Source: Holdemania sp. Marseille-P2844
GTDB lineage: Bacteria > Bacillota_I > Bacilli_A > Erysipelotrichales > Erysipelotrichaceae
Reading direction: 5' to 3'
NCBI RefSeq assembly: GCF_900120005.1
Contig: NZ_LT635448.1
Coordinates: forward strand, 186,001 to 250,000
Length of the DNA: 64,000 nt
Under the pieces are notes generated by a model, which saw only the letters and a program-made list of their open reading frames with translations, did not search any database and was not told the origin of the DNA. Made by a program: the position numbers and the translations under genes. Of the stretch, positions 1 to 6,971 are shown piece after piece. The stretch's first letter is position 1. Every line of letters begins with the position of its first letter.

Positions 1-2
1 CG

Positions 3-737
3 AAAGAGGGCATGAAGCTGACCTGTGCTTCTGTCTATGGCGTTTACAATCAGGAAGGCGATTCTGTCGACAGTTCGATTGCAGCGACAGTTTATGTCAA
101 TGATGAAACCAAGGAAGTCGTCTTTATTGATTTTGTAGAAGCTCTGCTTCCGGTTTCGGCCGGCGGGGCAGAAGGCTGGGCTATTCTCGACGATGAAAAA
201 GCGGAAGCCTTAGGCGGCGCCGTCATTACGGCAGGCGAAAAGCGTTATCCTGCAGCCTTTGAACTGAACGGACTGACCTGGACAGCGTCGTCGGCGGACG
301 ATCAGGTTGTTTATACAGCGCCGGTCCATGGCAAAGACGTTGAATTCATAGCCTATGTTGCAACGCAGGAAGGCGGCGCCTGGTATCATGAAGGAATAAC
401 GGAACCTGCGCAGCTGCTGGACAGCGAAGGAAAACCGGCGGCCGAAATTCAGATTGGAACAAAAGCGTCGATTCATCATGGCGTCGATTTCTGGCCAAGT
501 CCGATCACCTTCCCGGGAAATATCGAGCTGATCAAAAACTATGTTTACGATCACGGCGTCAATTATGGAACATACCCGGAATCGACAGACATTGCGAAAA
601 ATGATGCCGGCGAATGGACCGTTGCGGATGTCACGACCGGCGCCACGTTAGCCGGTGCGCCAAATTATTTCAATCTGATCAAGCAGGCTTATGATCAGAT
701 TGAATCAGGTCAGGGAACACCGTTTACCGCAGAGTAA
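3..737 (+). CDS. FMN-binding domain protein, C-terminal part (5' end outside window)
   Basis: The frame is open to the left edge of the window. The first in-frame ATG (position 12) is followed by no signal peptide, so I read this as the C-terminal part of a longer exported protein. Near its end it has D-V-T-T-G-A-T followed by N-Y-F, the type of site at which ApbE flavin transferases attach FMN to Thr in extracytoplasmic FMN-binding domains. The lipoprotein at 15729-16598 has the same layout (D-V-V-T-G-A-T, then a Tyr-rich tail), so the two are probably paralogues. The inferred role is an extracytoplasmic covalent-flavin electron carrier; its partner is unknown. Position 12 as a true start cannot be excluded, but the purine-rich GAAAGAGGG lies only 1-2 nt before that ATG, which is too close. 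Confidence 0.7.
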   Translation, partial: KEGMKLTCASVYGVYNQEGDSVDSSIAATVYVNDETKEVVFIDFVEALLPVSAGGAEGWAILDDEKAEALGGAVITAGEKRYPAAFELNGLTWTASSADDQVVYTAPVHGKDVEFIAYVATQEGGAWYHEGITEPAQLLDSEGKPAAEIQIGTKASIHHGVDFWPSPITFPGNIELIKNYVYDHGVNYGTYPESTDIAKNDAGEWTVADVTTGATLAGAPNYFNLIKQAYDQIESGQGTPFTAE

Positions 738-750
738 CGGCGCAGACAGA

Positions 751-812
751 AAAAGCTGAGATTGAACAAGGATCCCATCGCGATCCTGATCGTCAATTTC
801 AGCTTTTCTTTA
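751..812. terminator. Bidirectional intrinsic terminator
   Basis: AAAAGCTGAGATTGA (751-765) pairs with TCAATTTCAGCTTTT (793-807), with a single G-T wobble. A-rich and T-rich flanks serve both directions. It separates the convergent FMN-binding gene and ZIP transporter gene. Confidence 0.85.
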
Positions 813-1580
813 CATGATCGAAATCAGCACGAAGCCTAACAGAAACCCGGCCAGCTGGAATACCAGCGGACGCCGGCCTTTTTCCATCAGCGTGACCTGC
901 GGCAAAATTTCATAATAAGTGACATACAACATACATCCGGCTGCCAGCGCCAGCGTGAATCCGATAAACACCGGACTGATCGAACCCAGCAGCACGCCGG
1001 CAACCCCGCCGATCAAGGTCGGCAGTCCGCTTAACGCGACCAGAAGCAGCGCCCTGCCTTTGCCCACTCCGCCGCTGCGCAGCGGTACGATCATGCCCAT
1101 GCCCTCCGGCAGATTATGCAGCGCCAGAAGCAGCGCCATCATCATTCCCGTCTTTACTTCGTACAAGGCGCTGGAGCCGACCGCCATGCCTTCCGGGAAA
1201 TTATGCAGCGCCACTGAGCCGATCATCATCAGACCCAGCTGCATTAACTTTTTAGTATTGACTTCTTCCATCGCATGATGGTGATGATGCAGATCATCCA
1301 GTTCATCCGGCTGTTCATCATGATGATGAAACAGACCGTCAAATTTCAACAGAAGCAGCACGCCCAGACCGCAGCCGGCGACGGCAATCGCCAATCCCGC
1401 CTGTTCCAGCGCTTCCGGCATGAGGTCAAAACAGATCATGCTGATCATCATGCCGGCGGAAAACGCCAACAGACAGCTCAGAGATTGCGATGACTTCGGG
1501 TCGATCCGCAAACCGAGAACTCCTCCCAGAAGCGTGCCCAGTACCCCCGCAACAAATGTCAATAAAACCGCCATAACCAT
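810..1580 (-). CDS. ZIP family divalent metal transporter (ZupT-like)
   Basis: This is a membrane importer of zinc or related divalent metals. The 256-residue protein has several hydrophobic segments and the two signature helices H-N-F-P-E-G (about 126-131) and H-N-L-P-E-G (about 155-160), which supply the binuclear metal site in ZIP proteins. Between the third helix and the signature lies a cytoplasmic His-rich loop (three His at 85-87 and five at 98-102), typical of the regulatory or metal-sensing loop of the family. The ATG at 1578-1580 is preceded by AAGGAAGG. It is transcribed alone, convergent with the upstream FMN-binding gene. Substrate preference (Zn, Fe or Mn) cannot be read from the sequence. 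Confidence 0.9.
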   Translation of the reverse strand: MVMAVLLTFVAGVLGTLLGGVLGLRIDPKSSQSLSCLLAFSAGMMISMICFDLMPEALEQAGLAIAVAGCGLGVLLLLKFDGLFHHHDEQPDELDDLHHHHHAMEEVNTKKLMQLGLMMIGSVALHNFPEGMAVGSSALYEVKTGMMMALLLALHNLPEGMGMIVPLRSGGVGKGRALLLVALSGLPTLIGGVAGVLLGSISPVFIGFTLALAAGCMLYVTYYEILPQVTLMEKGRRPLVFQLAGFLLGFVLISIM

Positions 1581-1949
1581 GTTGATCGCCTTCCTTTCAG
1601 CGTCTTTAATTATATCAAACGTGTCAAGAACAATCTGTTTCCCGTAATTTTATTCTGCCCGTTTCTCTCCGTGATAGACCCTTCGCGGGGAATTCGAGGA
1701 TGAAGCAAAGAAAATTCATCCTGTAAAACAGATGAAAAATTGCGGGAAAATAAAAAAAATCACTGTTTTCTCCAATTTTCAGCTATAATGAAATTAAAGA
1801 ATACTGTTTAAAAATAAATAAAAAATAGTGAATCAACCATCCGAATGAGAAACTGTCGGAAATGAGAAGTACAAATTGACAAATTAGAACAAAGAAGAAG
1901 ATGAAATGATGTTTTAGAAGACTTCTCTTCTGAATTGAGGATGAACATT
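1581..1949. other. Intergenic region with A/T-rich promoter stretch
   Basis: No gene is supported here. The stretch is A/T-rich and contains TATAAT at 1784-1789 with no convincing -35 partner, and TTGACA near 1876 with no good -10. One of these probably drives the lipoprotein pair that follows. The left end holds the ZIP gene leader. Confidence 0.5.
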
Positions 1950-2426
1950 ATGAAAAACAAAGGTTTCATCACGATGATGATCTGGATTCTGCTGGGATTT
2001 GGCTTAGTTGGGTGTTCCCATCAGGAAGAGGACAAAGAAATTGAAACGATCGTCCGGCGTTTTTTGCGGGAAGTAATTATCCTGAATTTTCATCGTCAGG
2101 ATGAAGATCTTGACCGACAGGCTGAGGCTGTTTTGGGTCCGATGATGAGCGAATCCGGGATGAAACAGTTAGTTCAGGATCAGGCGTATACGCTGCAAGG
2201 CTTGACCGGATTAAGCTGGAAAGAGTACATTACCTATAAGAAAAAGCGATTGGGAATCGTTTGGCAGGGTGAAAGCGTAAGTTATGCGATCAAGATCACG
2301 CATCCGGGCTATATGTGGGTACGTGAACTGATTCTCTCATTTGTTCCCAACCCTGAAGCAGATTCGCCGCGATGGCTGATTGATACGGCTTATGTAAGGA
2401 TTTCTTATCCTGATCAGGAGGAGTAG
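1950..2426 (+). CDS. Small predicted lipoprotein, unknown function
   Basis: This is a secreted, lipid-anchored protein of 158 residues that I do not recognise. After K-N-K there is a hydrophobic stretch and the lipobox L-V-G-C, so the mature protein begins at Cys and is membrane-anchored. The rest is soluble and rich in charged residues. I chose ATG 1950 because TTGAGG (1935-1940) sits 9 nt before it; an ATG at 1941 also exists but is too close to that site. The gene is followed after 3 nt by a second lipoprotein gene of the same size, and the two look like an operon and possibly diverged duplicates (both start with a run of small helices after the Cys and end in a beta-rich half). The function is not predictable from sequence. 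Confidence 0.75.
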   Translation: MKNKGFITMMIWILLGFGLVGCSHQEEDKEIETIVRRFLREVIILNFHRQDEDLDRQAEAVLGPMMSESGMKQLVQDQAYTLQGLTGLSWKEYITYKKKRLGIVWQGESVSYAIKITHPGYMWVRELILSFVPNPEADSPRWLIDTAYVRISYPDQEE

Positions 2427-2429
2427 ATT

Positions 2430-2903
2430 ATGAAAAAAGGATTCTTCTGTCTTATCATCACCCTGTGTCTGTTTGGCTGCCAGACAAAACCTACAACCGA
2501 GGAAATTCTGCGGACTCAAACGGAACAGTTTCTGGAATTGACAGACACGATCCCAGCCATGCCGCAGGATCTTTTCGATGATGCCAAAACGCTGGACGAG
2601 AGAACGGCGCTGGCAGAAGATTGGGGCGCTCAGATCCAGGATTATCTTTCGCCAGTGATGACAGATGAGGCGATCGAGGCATTTGTCGCCAACCGAATGC
2701 CGGAAAACTTTAACCGGTTTCTTGGCTTTGAGGAGGCAATGCAAACTCAAGACTGCCGTCAGATCAGTGATGTGGCAAAACTCAGCGGCGGGGATTATGA
2801 TGTCACGGTTACCTATACCACCGAAAAGAAGACGGTGAAGCTGCTGCTGAACTTTAAAGAAACGGAAGACGGCTGGCGAATCACATCCCTGCGCCGACGG
2901 TGA
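2430..2903 (+). CDS. Small predicted lipoprotein, second of a tandem pair
   Basis: This 157-residue protein has a short signal peptide and the lipobox L-F-G-C, followed by Q-T-K-P-T-T. The C-terminal half alternates charged and hydrophobic residues (D-Y-D-V-T-V-T-Y, then T-V-K-L-L-L-N-F and G-W-R-I-T-S), like the beta-sheet part of small NTF2-like or DUF-type lipoproteins; that fold guess is inference. The ribosome binding site CAGGAGGAG overlaps the stop codon of the previous gene, so the pair is translationally linked. A terminator follows at 2932. I do not recognise the family. Confidence 0.75.
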   Translation: MKKGFFCLIITLCLFGCQTKPTTEEILRTQTEQFLELTDTIPAMPQDLFDDAKTLDERTALAEDWGAQIQDYLSPVMTDEAIEAFVANRMPENFNRFLGFEEAMQTQDCRQISDVAKLSGGDYDVTVTYTTEKKTVKLLLNFKETEDGWRITSLRRR

Positions 2904-2931
2904 TCCAAAGGCGTAAGACACAAATATTAAC

Positions 2932-2954
2932 AGCGGGGACAATCCTCGCTTTTA
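2932..2954 (+). terminator. Intrinsic terminator of the lipoprotein pair
   Basis: AGCGGGGA-CAA-TCCTCGCT forms an 8-bp stem with one wobble pair, followed by TTTT. Confidence 0.7.
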
Positions 2955-2970
2955 TGCAATGAAAATTAAA

Positions 2971-2979
2971 TGGTATAAT
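2971..2979 (+). promoter_or_regulatory. Extended -10 promoter of the DUF4438 gene
   Basis: TGGTATAAT gives a perfect -10 hexamer with the TGn extension. It lies about 29 nt before the start codon at 3008, downstream of the preceding terminator. No good -35 is visible, as is usual for extended -10 promoters. Confidence 0.6.
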
Positions 2980-3007
2980 AGGCTCAATGAGAAAGCGAGG
3001 AATTTCA

Positions 3008-3871
3008 ATGATCAAATTCAACAAAGAACATTTAGTCATGCAATCCGTTCAGGGCAAGGTTCATCCGCCGGTAATGAAACGCCAGTATCGCGTCGGCAGC
3101 GACGGACGGCCATGGATTCTGCCGGCGACCGGCGGGATCACGTATAATTTCCAGATTGGCGACGGCTGTATGGGGCTGGCCGGCGATCATGTCGAACCGG
3201 GCGTCAGTACGAAGAATCCCGATCCGGCTATGGATATGGCGTACAACACCTTGACCTGCATCGGCAATCAGGCTAAGGTCATCACCGGCGAAGCAAAAGG
3301 TGCAATAGGCTACGTTACGGGAAAGCACGGCGGTATTGATCACGTCATGATTGCCTTTGAACAGGAAGTGTTGGAAAAACTGACGGTCGACGATCAATTT
3401 TTAGTCAAAGCCTGCGGTCAGGGGATGACGCTGACGGATTATCCGGAAATCACCGTCATGAATCTGGACCCGGAGCTGTTGAATAAGATGGGGATAGAGG
3501 AACAGGACGGCTGTCTGGTCGTGCCGGTCACGAAGGTGATTCCGGCGGCGTTAATGGGTTCGGGCCTGGGCAGCGATACGATGCTGAGCGGCGATTATGA
3601 TATCATGACGCGCGACGCGAAATCGTTTGCGGAGCTAAGGCTGCAGGAACTGCGGTTCGGCGATATCGTAATGATTCAGGATCATTGCAACGATCATGGC
3701 CCGGATTATTGCCAGGGTGCCGTGACGATCGGCGTCATCATCCATGGCGACAGCTACATTTCAGGGCATGGCCCGGGCGTTACCGTTTTGATGAGCTGCC
3801 GTACACCGAAGATCAAAGCCAGACTGGATTCGAATGCCAATCTGGCAAACTATCTGAATTTCAAGAAATAA
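3008..3871 (+). CDS. DUF4438 family protein
   Basis: This 287-residue soluble protein matches my recollection of the DUF4438 family, found in Firmicutes and Thermotogae, whose biochemical role is unassigned. Recognisable parts are the N-terminal V-M-K-R-Q-Y-R-V, the G-C-M-G-L-A-G-D-H-V-E-P-G-V segment, and the C-terminal D-H-C-N-D-H-G-P-D-Y and G-D-S-Y-I-S-G-H-G-P-G-V stretches. The clustered His, Asp and Cys suggest a metal or small-molecule site, but that is inference. ATG 3008 is chosen over an upstream ATG at 2987 because AGCGAGG lies 7 nt before it and the conserved protein begins there. It has its own promoter and terminator and is monocistronic. Nothing in the neighbourhood points to a pathway. 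Confidence 0.75.
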   Translation: MIKFNKEHLVMQSVQGKVHPPVMKRQYRVGSDGRPWILPATGGITYNFQIGDGCMGLAGDHVEPGVSTKNPDPAMDMAYNTLTCIGNQAKVITGEAKGAIGYVTGKHGGIDHVMIAFEQEVLEKLTVDDQFLVKACGQGMTLTDYPEITVMNLDPELLNKMGIEEQDGCLVVPVTKVIPAALMGSGLGSDTMLSGDYDIMTRDAKSFAELRLQELRFGDIVMIQDHCNDHGPDYCQGAVTIGVIIHGDSYISGHGPGVTVLMSCRTPKIKARLDSNANLANYLNFKK

Positions 3872-3946
3872 ACGTCAGAATTCAGCGGGACAAAGCGGCA
3901 GCGACAAGTCGGAATGACAGAAGAACCGGCGTTTTATCCATAAAGT

Positions 3947-3983
3947 AGATCTCATTTCTGATCCGGAGGTGGGATCTTTTTTT
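3947..3983 (+). terminator. Intrinsic terminator after the DUF4438 gene
   Basis: AGATCTCA (3947-3954) pairs with TGGGATCT (3970-3977), one wobble pair, followed by a T run. Confidence 0.8.
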
Positions 3984-4389
3984 GCGTTTGCTCAGCGAAA
4001 AAAGGCCTGAGTCAAAAAAGGAGGACGAAGTTTAGCCGGCGCTTTGTTTTGGCAAAGGCAAACTCCATGCCCATGCAAAGATCGGCAAGGGGTGTGATGA
4101 GTTCGCTGACTTGACGTTGTTCTGAGGTGTTTTTCTGCGTTGGTTTGCGTATTTCGAAAATGTCCGATTGAACCAGACTTTCTTTGATTCCCCAGCCATT
4201 TTTCCTCACGCAAGATTCAGGCAGCTGACCCGATCCGCAGGCATGTCTGACACAGGGGCGAAGTGGCATAAAGGCGGATCTGTATCGTTTTGTAAGGAAT
4301 AACGTCAAATTTACCGGAACTTTCTGGACCTGATCGTTCAGTATTCATGGCATTTCTGCTTTTATGATTAAGGCAAGGAGGCGAGTGTC
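3984..4389. other. Intergenic region upstream of the sugar operon
   Basis: No supported gene. A 98-codon open frame on the minus strand (4012-4308) lacks a ribosome binding site and a recognisable product. The last 60 nt should hold the operon promoter: TATGAT at 4363-4368 is a fair -10 but no -35 hexamer stands 16-18 nt upstream, consistent with an activator-dependent promoter. AAGGAGG (4375-4381) is the strong ribosome binding site of the first operon gene. Confidence 0.5.
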
Positions 4390-5226
4390 ATGAATGTTCG
4401 ACAATTACAAATCGCCGCGGATCAGATGCGGTTGGATATCCTTGATGAAATCACCACGGCGCAAAGCGGGCACATCGGCGGAGCGTTGTCGATCTGCGAA
4501 CTGCTTGCGGTACTTTATGGAGAACACATGAAGATCCGGCCCGAGGAACCGGCATGGCCGGACCGCGACCGGCTGGTATTATCGAAAGGCCACGCATCCT
4601 CCGCACTGTATGCGGCGCAGGCGGCGCATGGGTATTTTGACCGGGCGGAGCTGAAAAAATTCCGGTCGATTGACGGAATCCTGCAGGGACATCCCAGCAT
4701 GACGAAAACGCCGGGGGTGGATATGTCATCCGGTTCGTTAGGCCAGGGATTGTCATGCGCCAATGGCATGGCGTTAGCCGGCCGGGTCGACCATAAAACC
4801 TACCGCGTGTATTGCATCTGCGGGGATGGGGAAATGCAGGAAGGACAGATCTGGGAAGCGCTGATGACGGCCGCTCATTATAAGCTCGATCAGTTAACGC
4901 TGTTCGTCGACCGCAACGGCTTACAGATCGACGGTCCAACTGCGCAGGTAATGAATATCGAACCCCTGGAAAAGAAGCTGGCTGCTTTCGGGTGGTTTGT
5001 GCAGACGATCGACGGCCACGACGTCGCCGCCATCGACCAGGCGATCAAGCGTGCCAAAGCCGCATCCGGGAAACCCTCCGCCATCATTCTCAATACGGTG
5101 AAAGGCAAGGGTGTTTCCTTTATGGAAAATATCGTCGGCTGGCATGGAACACCGCCGGATTTAAAACAAAGTGAACAAGCCCGCAAAGAATTGGAAGCGC
5201 GGCTTCACAAGGAGGAACAAGCATGA
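4390..5226 (+). CDS. Transketolase, N-terminal (TPP-binding) subunit
   Basis: This is the diphosphate-binding half of a two-subunit transketolase, moving two-carbon ketol units between sugar phosphates in the cytoplasm. The 278 residues contain the expected order of motifs: S-G-H-I-G-G-A-L-S near residue 26, S-K-G-H-A-S-S-A-L-Y, T-P-G-V-D-M-S-S-G-S-L-G-Q-G, the TPP-binding G-D-G-E-M-Q-E-G-Q-I-W-E-A near 140, and K-G-K-G-V-S-F. It overlaps the C-terminal subunit gene by 4 nt (ATGA), so the two are translationally coupled. It is the first gene of the 4390-15271 operon. Split transketolases of this size are known in catabolic operons, for example apulose-4-phosphate transketolase AptA/AptB and sulfofructose transketolase SqwG/SqwH, so the substrate need not be a pentose-phosphate intermediate. 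Confidence 0.93.
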   Translation: MNVRQLQIAADQMRLDILDEITTAQSGHIGGALSICELLAVLYGEHMKIRPEEPAWPDRDRLVLSKGHASSALYAAQAAHGYFDRAELKKFRSIDGILQGHPSMTKTPGVDMSSGSLGQGLSCANGMALAGRVDHKTYRVYCICGDGEMQEGQIWEALMTAAHYKLDQLTLFVDRNGLQIDGPTAQVMNIEPLEKKLAAFGWFVQTIDGHDVAAIDQAIKRAKAASGKPSAIILNTVKGKGVSFMENIVGWHGTPPDLKQSEQARKELEARLHKEEQA

Positions 5227-6143
5227 CGAAAGCCACGCGGACAGCGTATGGCGAAGCGCTGGCGGAACTGGGGGAAACTTATGATTTTCTCGTTTTGGAC
5301 GGCGATTTGTCCAAGGCAACACAGACCTGTCTGTTTGCCCGGAAATATCCGGAACGCTTCTTTGATATGGGCATCGCCGAACAAGATCTGATGGGCACAG
5401 CGGCCGGCATGGCCAGCTGCGGCAAAACCGTCTTCGCTTCCACGTTCGCGATGTTTGCGGCGGGCCGGGCTTACGAACAAATCCGCAACGCGATCGCTTA
5501 TTCTCATCTGAATGTAAAAATCGGTGCGACCCATGGCGGCGTGCTGATCGGCGAGGACGGCGCCTCCCACCAGTGCATTGAGGATCTGGCGCTGATGCGG
5601 GCGATCCCGGGAATGACCGTGATCGTTCCCTGCGATGAATTTACGGTGAAATCGGCAGTGGAGGCGGCGATTCTCCACGAGGGTCCTGTCTACCTGCGGT
5701 TTGGGCGGACTTCTTCCCCCGCGGTGCATCGCCCGGACGTCAAGTTTGAAATCGGAAAAGGTCTTGTCGTCAAGGATGGAACCGACGCTGCGATTCTGGC
5801 CATCGGTGATCTGGTGTATGAAGCTTTGCAGGCAGCGCAGATTCTGGAAAGAGAAGGCATTGCGGCTGCGGTTGTCGATATGAGCACAGTCAAGCCGGTT
5901 GATCGCGGACTCATCTGTCATTACGCCGCCAGGACCGGGAAGATCCTGACCGCTGAAGATCATAATGTTATCGGCGGATTGGGCAGTGCGGTCAGCGAAG
6001 TCGTCGCCGAATTGGGACAGGGGCAGGTCCGCCGGATCGGAGTCCAGGATCGCTTCGGAACTTCAGGCAAGCGCGATGATTTGAAGAAACGCTATGGTCT
6101 GGATGCGGAAACGATCGCTCAGGCGATCCGGGATTGGAGGTAA
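5223..6143 (+). CDS. Transketolase, C-terminal (pyrimidine and C-domain) subunit
   Basis: This 306-residue partner of the preceding gene completes the transketolase active site. It shows the pyrimidine-domain features R-F-F-D-M-G-I-A-E-Q-D (with the catalytic Glu), F-A-S-T-F-A-M-F and T-H-G-G-V-L-I-G-E-D-G-A-S-H-Q, and a C-domain with I-L-T-A-E-D-H-N-V-I-G-G-L-G-S-A. The ribosome binding site AAGGAGG lies inside the end of the N-subunit gene. A and B subunits are adjacent and nearly equal in length, the normal arrangement of split enzymes. The donor or acceptor sugar is not known; the operon context suggests a dedicated catabolic substrate rather than a housekeeping role. Confidence 0.93.
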   Translation: MTKATRTAYGEALAELGETYDFLVLDGDLSKATQTCLFARKYPERFFDMGIAEQDLMGTAAGMASCGKTVFASTFAMFAAGRAYEQIRNAIAYSHLNVKIGATHGGVLIGEDGASHQCIEDLALMRAIPGMTVIVPCDEFTVKSAVEAAILHEGPVYLRFGRTSSPAVHRPDVKFEIGKGLVVKDGTDAAILAIGDLVYEALQAAQILEREGIAAAVVDMSTVKPVDRGLICHYAARTGKILTAEDHNVIGGLGSAVSEVVAELGQGQVRRIGVQDRFGTSGKRDDLKKRYGLDAETIAQAIRDWR

Positions 6144-6146
6144 ACC

Positions 6147-6971
6147 ATGGATCATCTTTATGTGAATTTAAAACGTTTTGATATTTCGCCCCGCAGAGGC
6201 GGCGTCAATCGTCTGGCGCCGATGGATCAATGGGCAGCGACGATCATCCGTCAGGTAGAATCAGGATTCACGTTCACTTCCCAAACCGACGTGACGTTTT
6301 TCTTCCCGGAAGCTCATTTAATTCCGGCAGTGGCAGCGGCGAAGAAAATCCATGTCGGCGCGCAGGGCGTGTTGGGTCTTGATACGGAGGCCGGCGGAAA
6401 TTTCGGAGCGTTTACGACGAGTCTGACCGCGAACGCCGCTGTGGAATTGGGCTGCCGGGCGGTGATGATCGGTCATGGCGAACAACGGGCAAAAGAACGC
6501 GCATTGTTGGAAGCGGCCGGCGTGGAAGCGGAAGACGCGATTTCCCGGACGTTGAATAAGGAAGTTCTGGCTGCGCAGAAAGCGGGACTGGACGTGCTGT
6601 TTTGCATCGGCGAGAGCGCCGCGCAGCGTCCGAAGTGGCAAAGCGTGCTGCAAACCCAGCTGGAAATCGGCCTGGCGGGCGCGGATCTGAAAAAAGTCGT
6701 GATCGCCTATGAGCCGCTGTGGAGCATCGGACCGGGGAAAATCCCGGCCTCGCCGGATGAGATTCGGGAAGCGGCCGTAAAAATTAAACAGGTGATTCCC
6801 GTTCCGGTCGTCTATGGGGGCGGTTTGAAGAAAACCAACGCGGCAGCGATCGCGCGGATTGCCCAAATCGACGGCGGGCTGATCGCTCTGACCCGTTTTG
6901 AAGGCGAGATCGGGTTTTACCCCGATGAATTTCTGGAAATCATGCAGGACTATCAGGAGGCGCGAAAATGA
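6147..6971 (+). CDS. Triosephosphate-isomerase-like protein (TIM family)
   Basis: This 274-residue TIM-barrel protein carries the isomerase catalytic set in the right order: N7-x-K9, H110 in I-G-H, and E189 in A-Y-E-P-L-W, with the phosphate-binding V-Y-G-G-G-L near the end. It is not a standard TpiA: the usual N-W-K is N-L-K, the G-H-S-E-R-R motif is G-H-G-E-Q-R (the Ser after the catalytic His is Gly), and the lid loop reads W-S-I-G-P-G-K-I-P. These changes make a related aldose-ketose isomerisation likely, as in EryH, a TIM homologue that acts on a tetrulose phosphate in Brucella. It starts 3 nt after the transketolase gene and overlaps the next gene by 4 nt, inside the PTS operon. Confidence 0.85.
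   Translation: MDHLYVNLKRFDISPRRGGVNRLAPMDQWAATIIRQVESGFTFTSQTDVTFFFPEAHLIPAVAAAKKIHVGAQGVLGLDTEAGGNFGAFTTSLTANAAVELGCRAVMIGHGEQRAKERALLEAAGVEAEDAISRTLNKEVLAAQKAGLDVLFCIGESAAQRPKWQSVLQTQLEIGLAGADLKKVVIAYEPLWSIGPGKIPASPDEIREAAVKIKQVIPVPVVYGGGLKKTNAAAIARIAQIDGGLIALTRFEGEIGFYPDEFLEIMQDYQEARK

Noticed and set aside
1270-1330. Short CAT/ATG-rich repeat (GATGATGATG)
   Set aside because: It is the codon pattern of the His-rich loop in the ZIP transporter, not a separate repeat element.
4012-4308. 98-codon minus-strand frame upstream of the sugar operon
   Set aside because: No ribosome binding site and no recognisable product; it faces away from every neighbouring transcription unit.
4346-4362. Possible sigma-54 promoter before the sugar operon (TGGCATTTCTGC)
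   Set aside because: The distance between the GG and GC elements is 3 nt too short, and the operon regulator has no AAA+ activator domain.
5205-5963. 252-codon open frame on the minus strand
   Set aside because: It lies entirely antisense to the transketolase C subunit, has no recognisable domain and no ribosome binding site.
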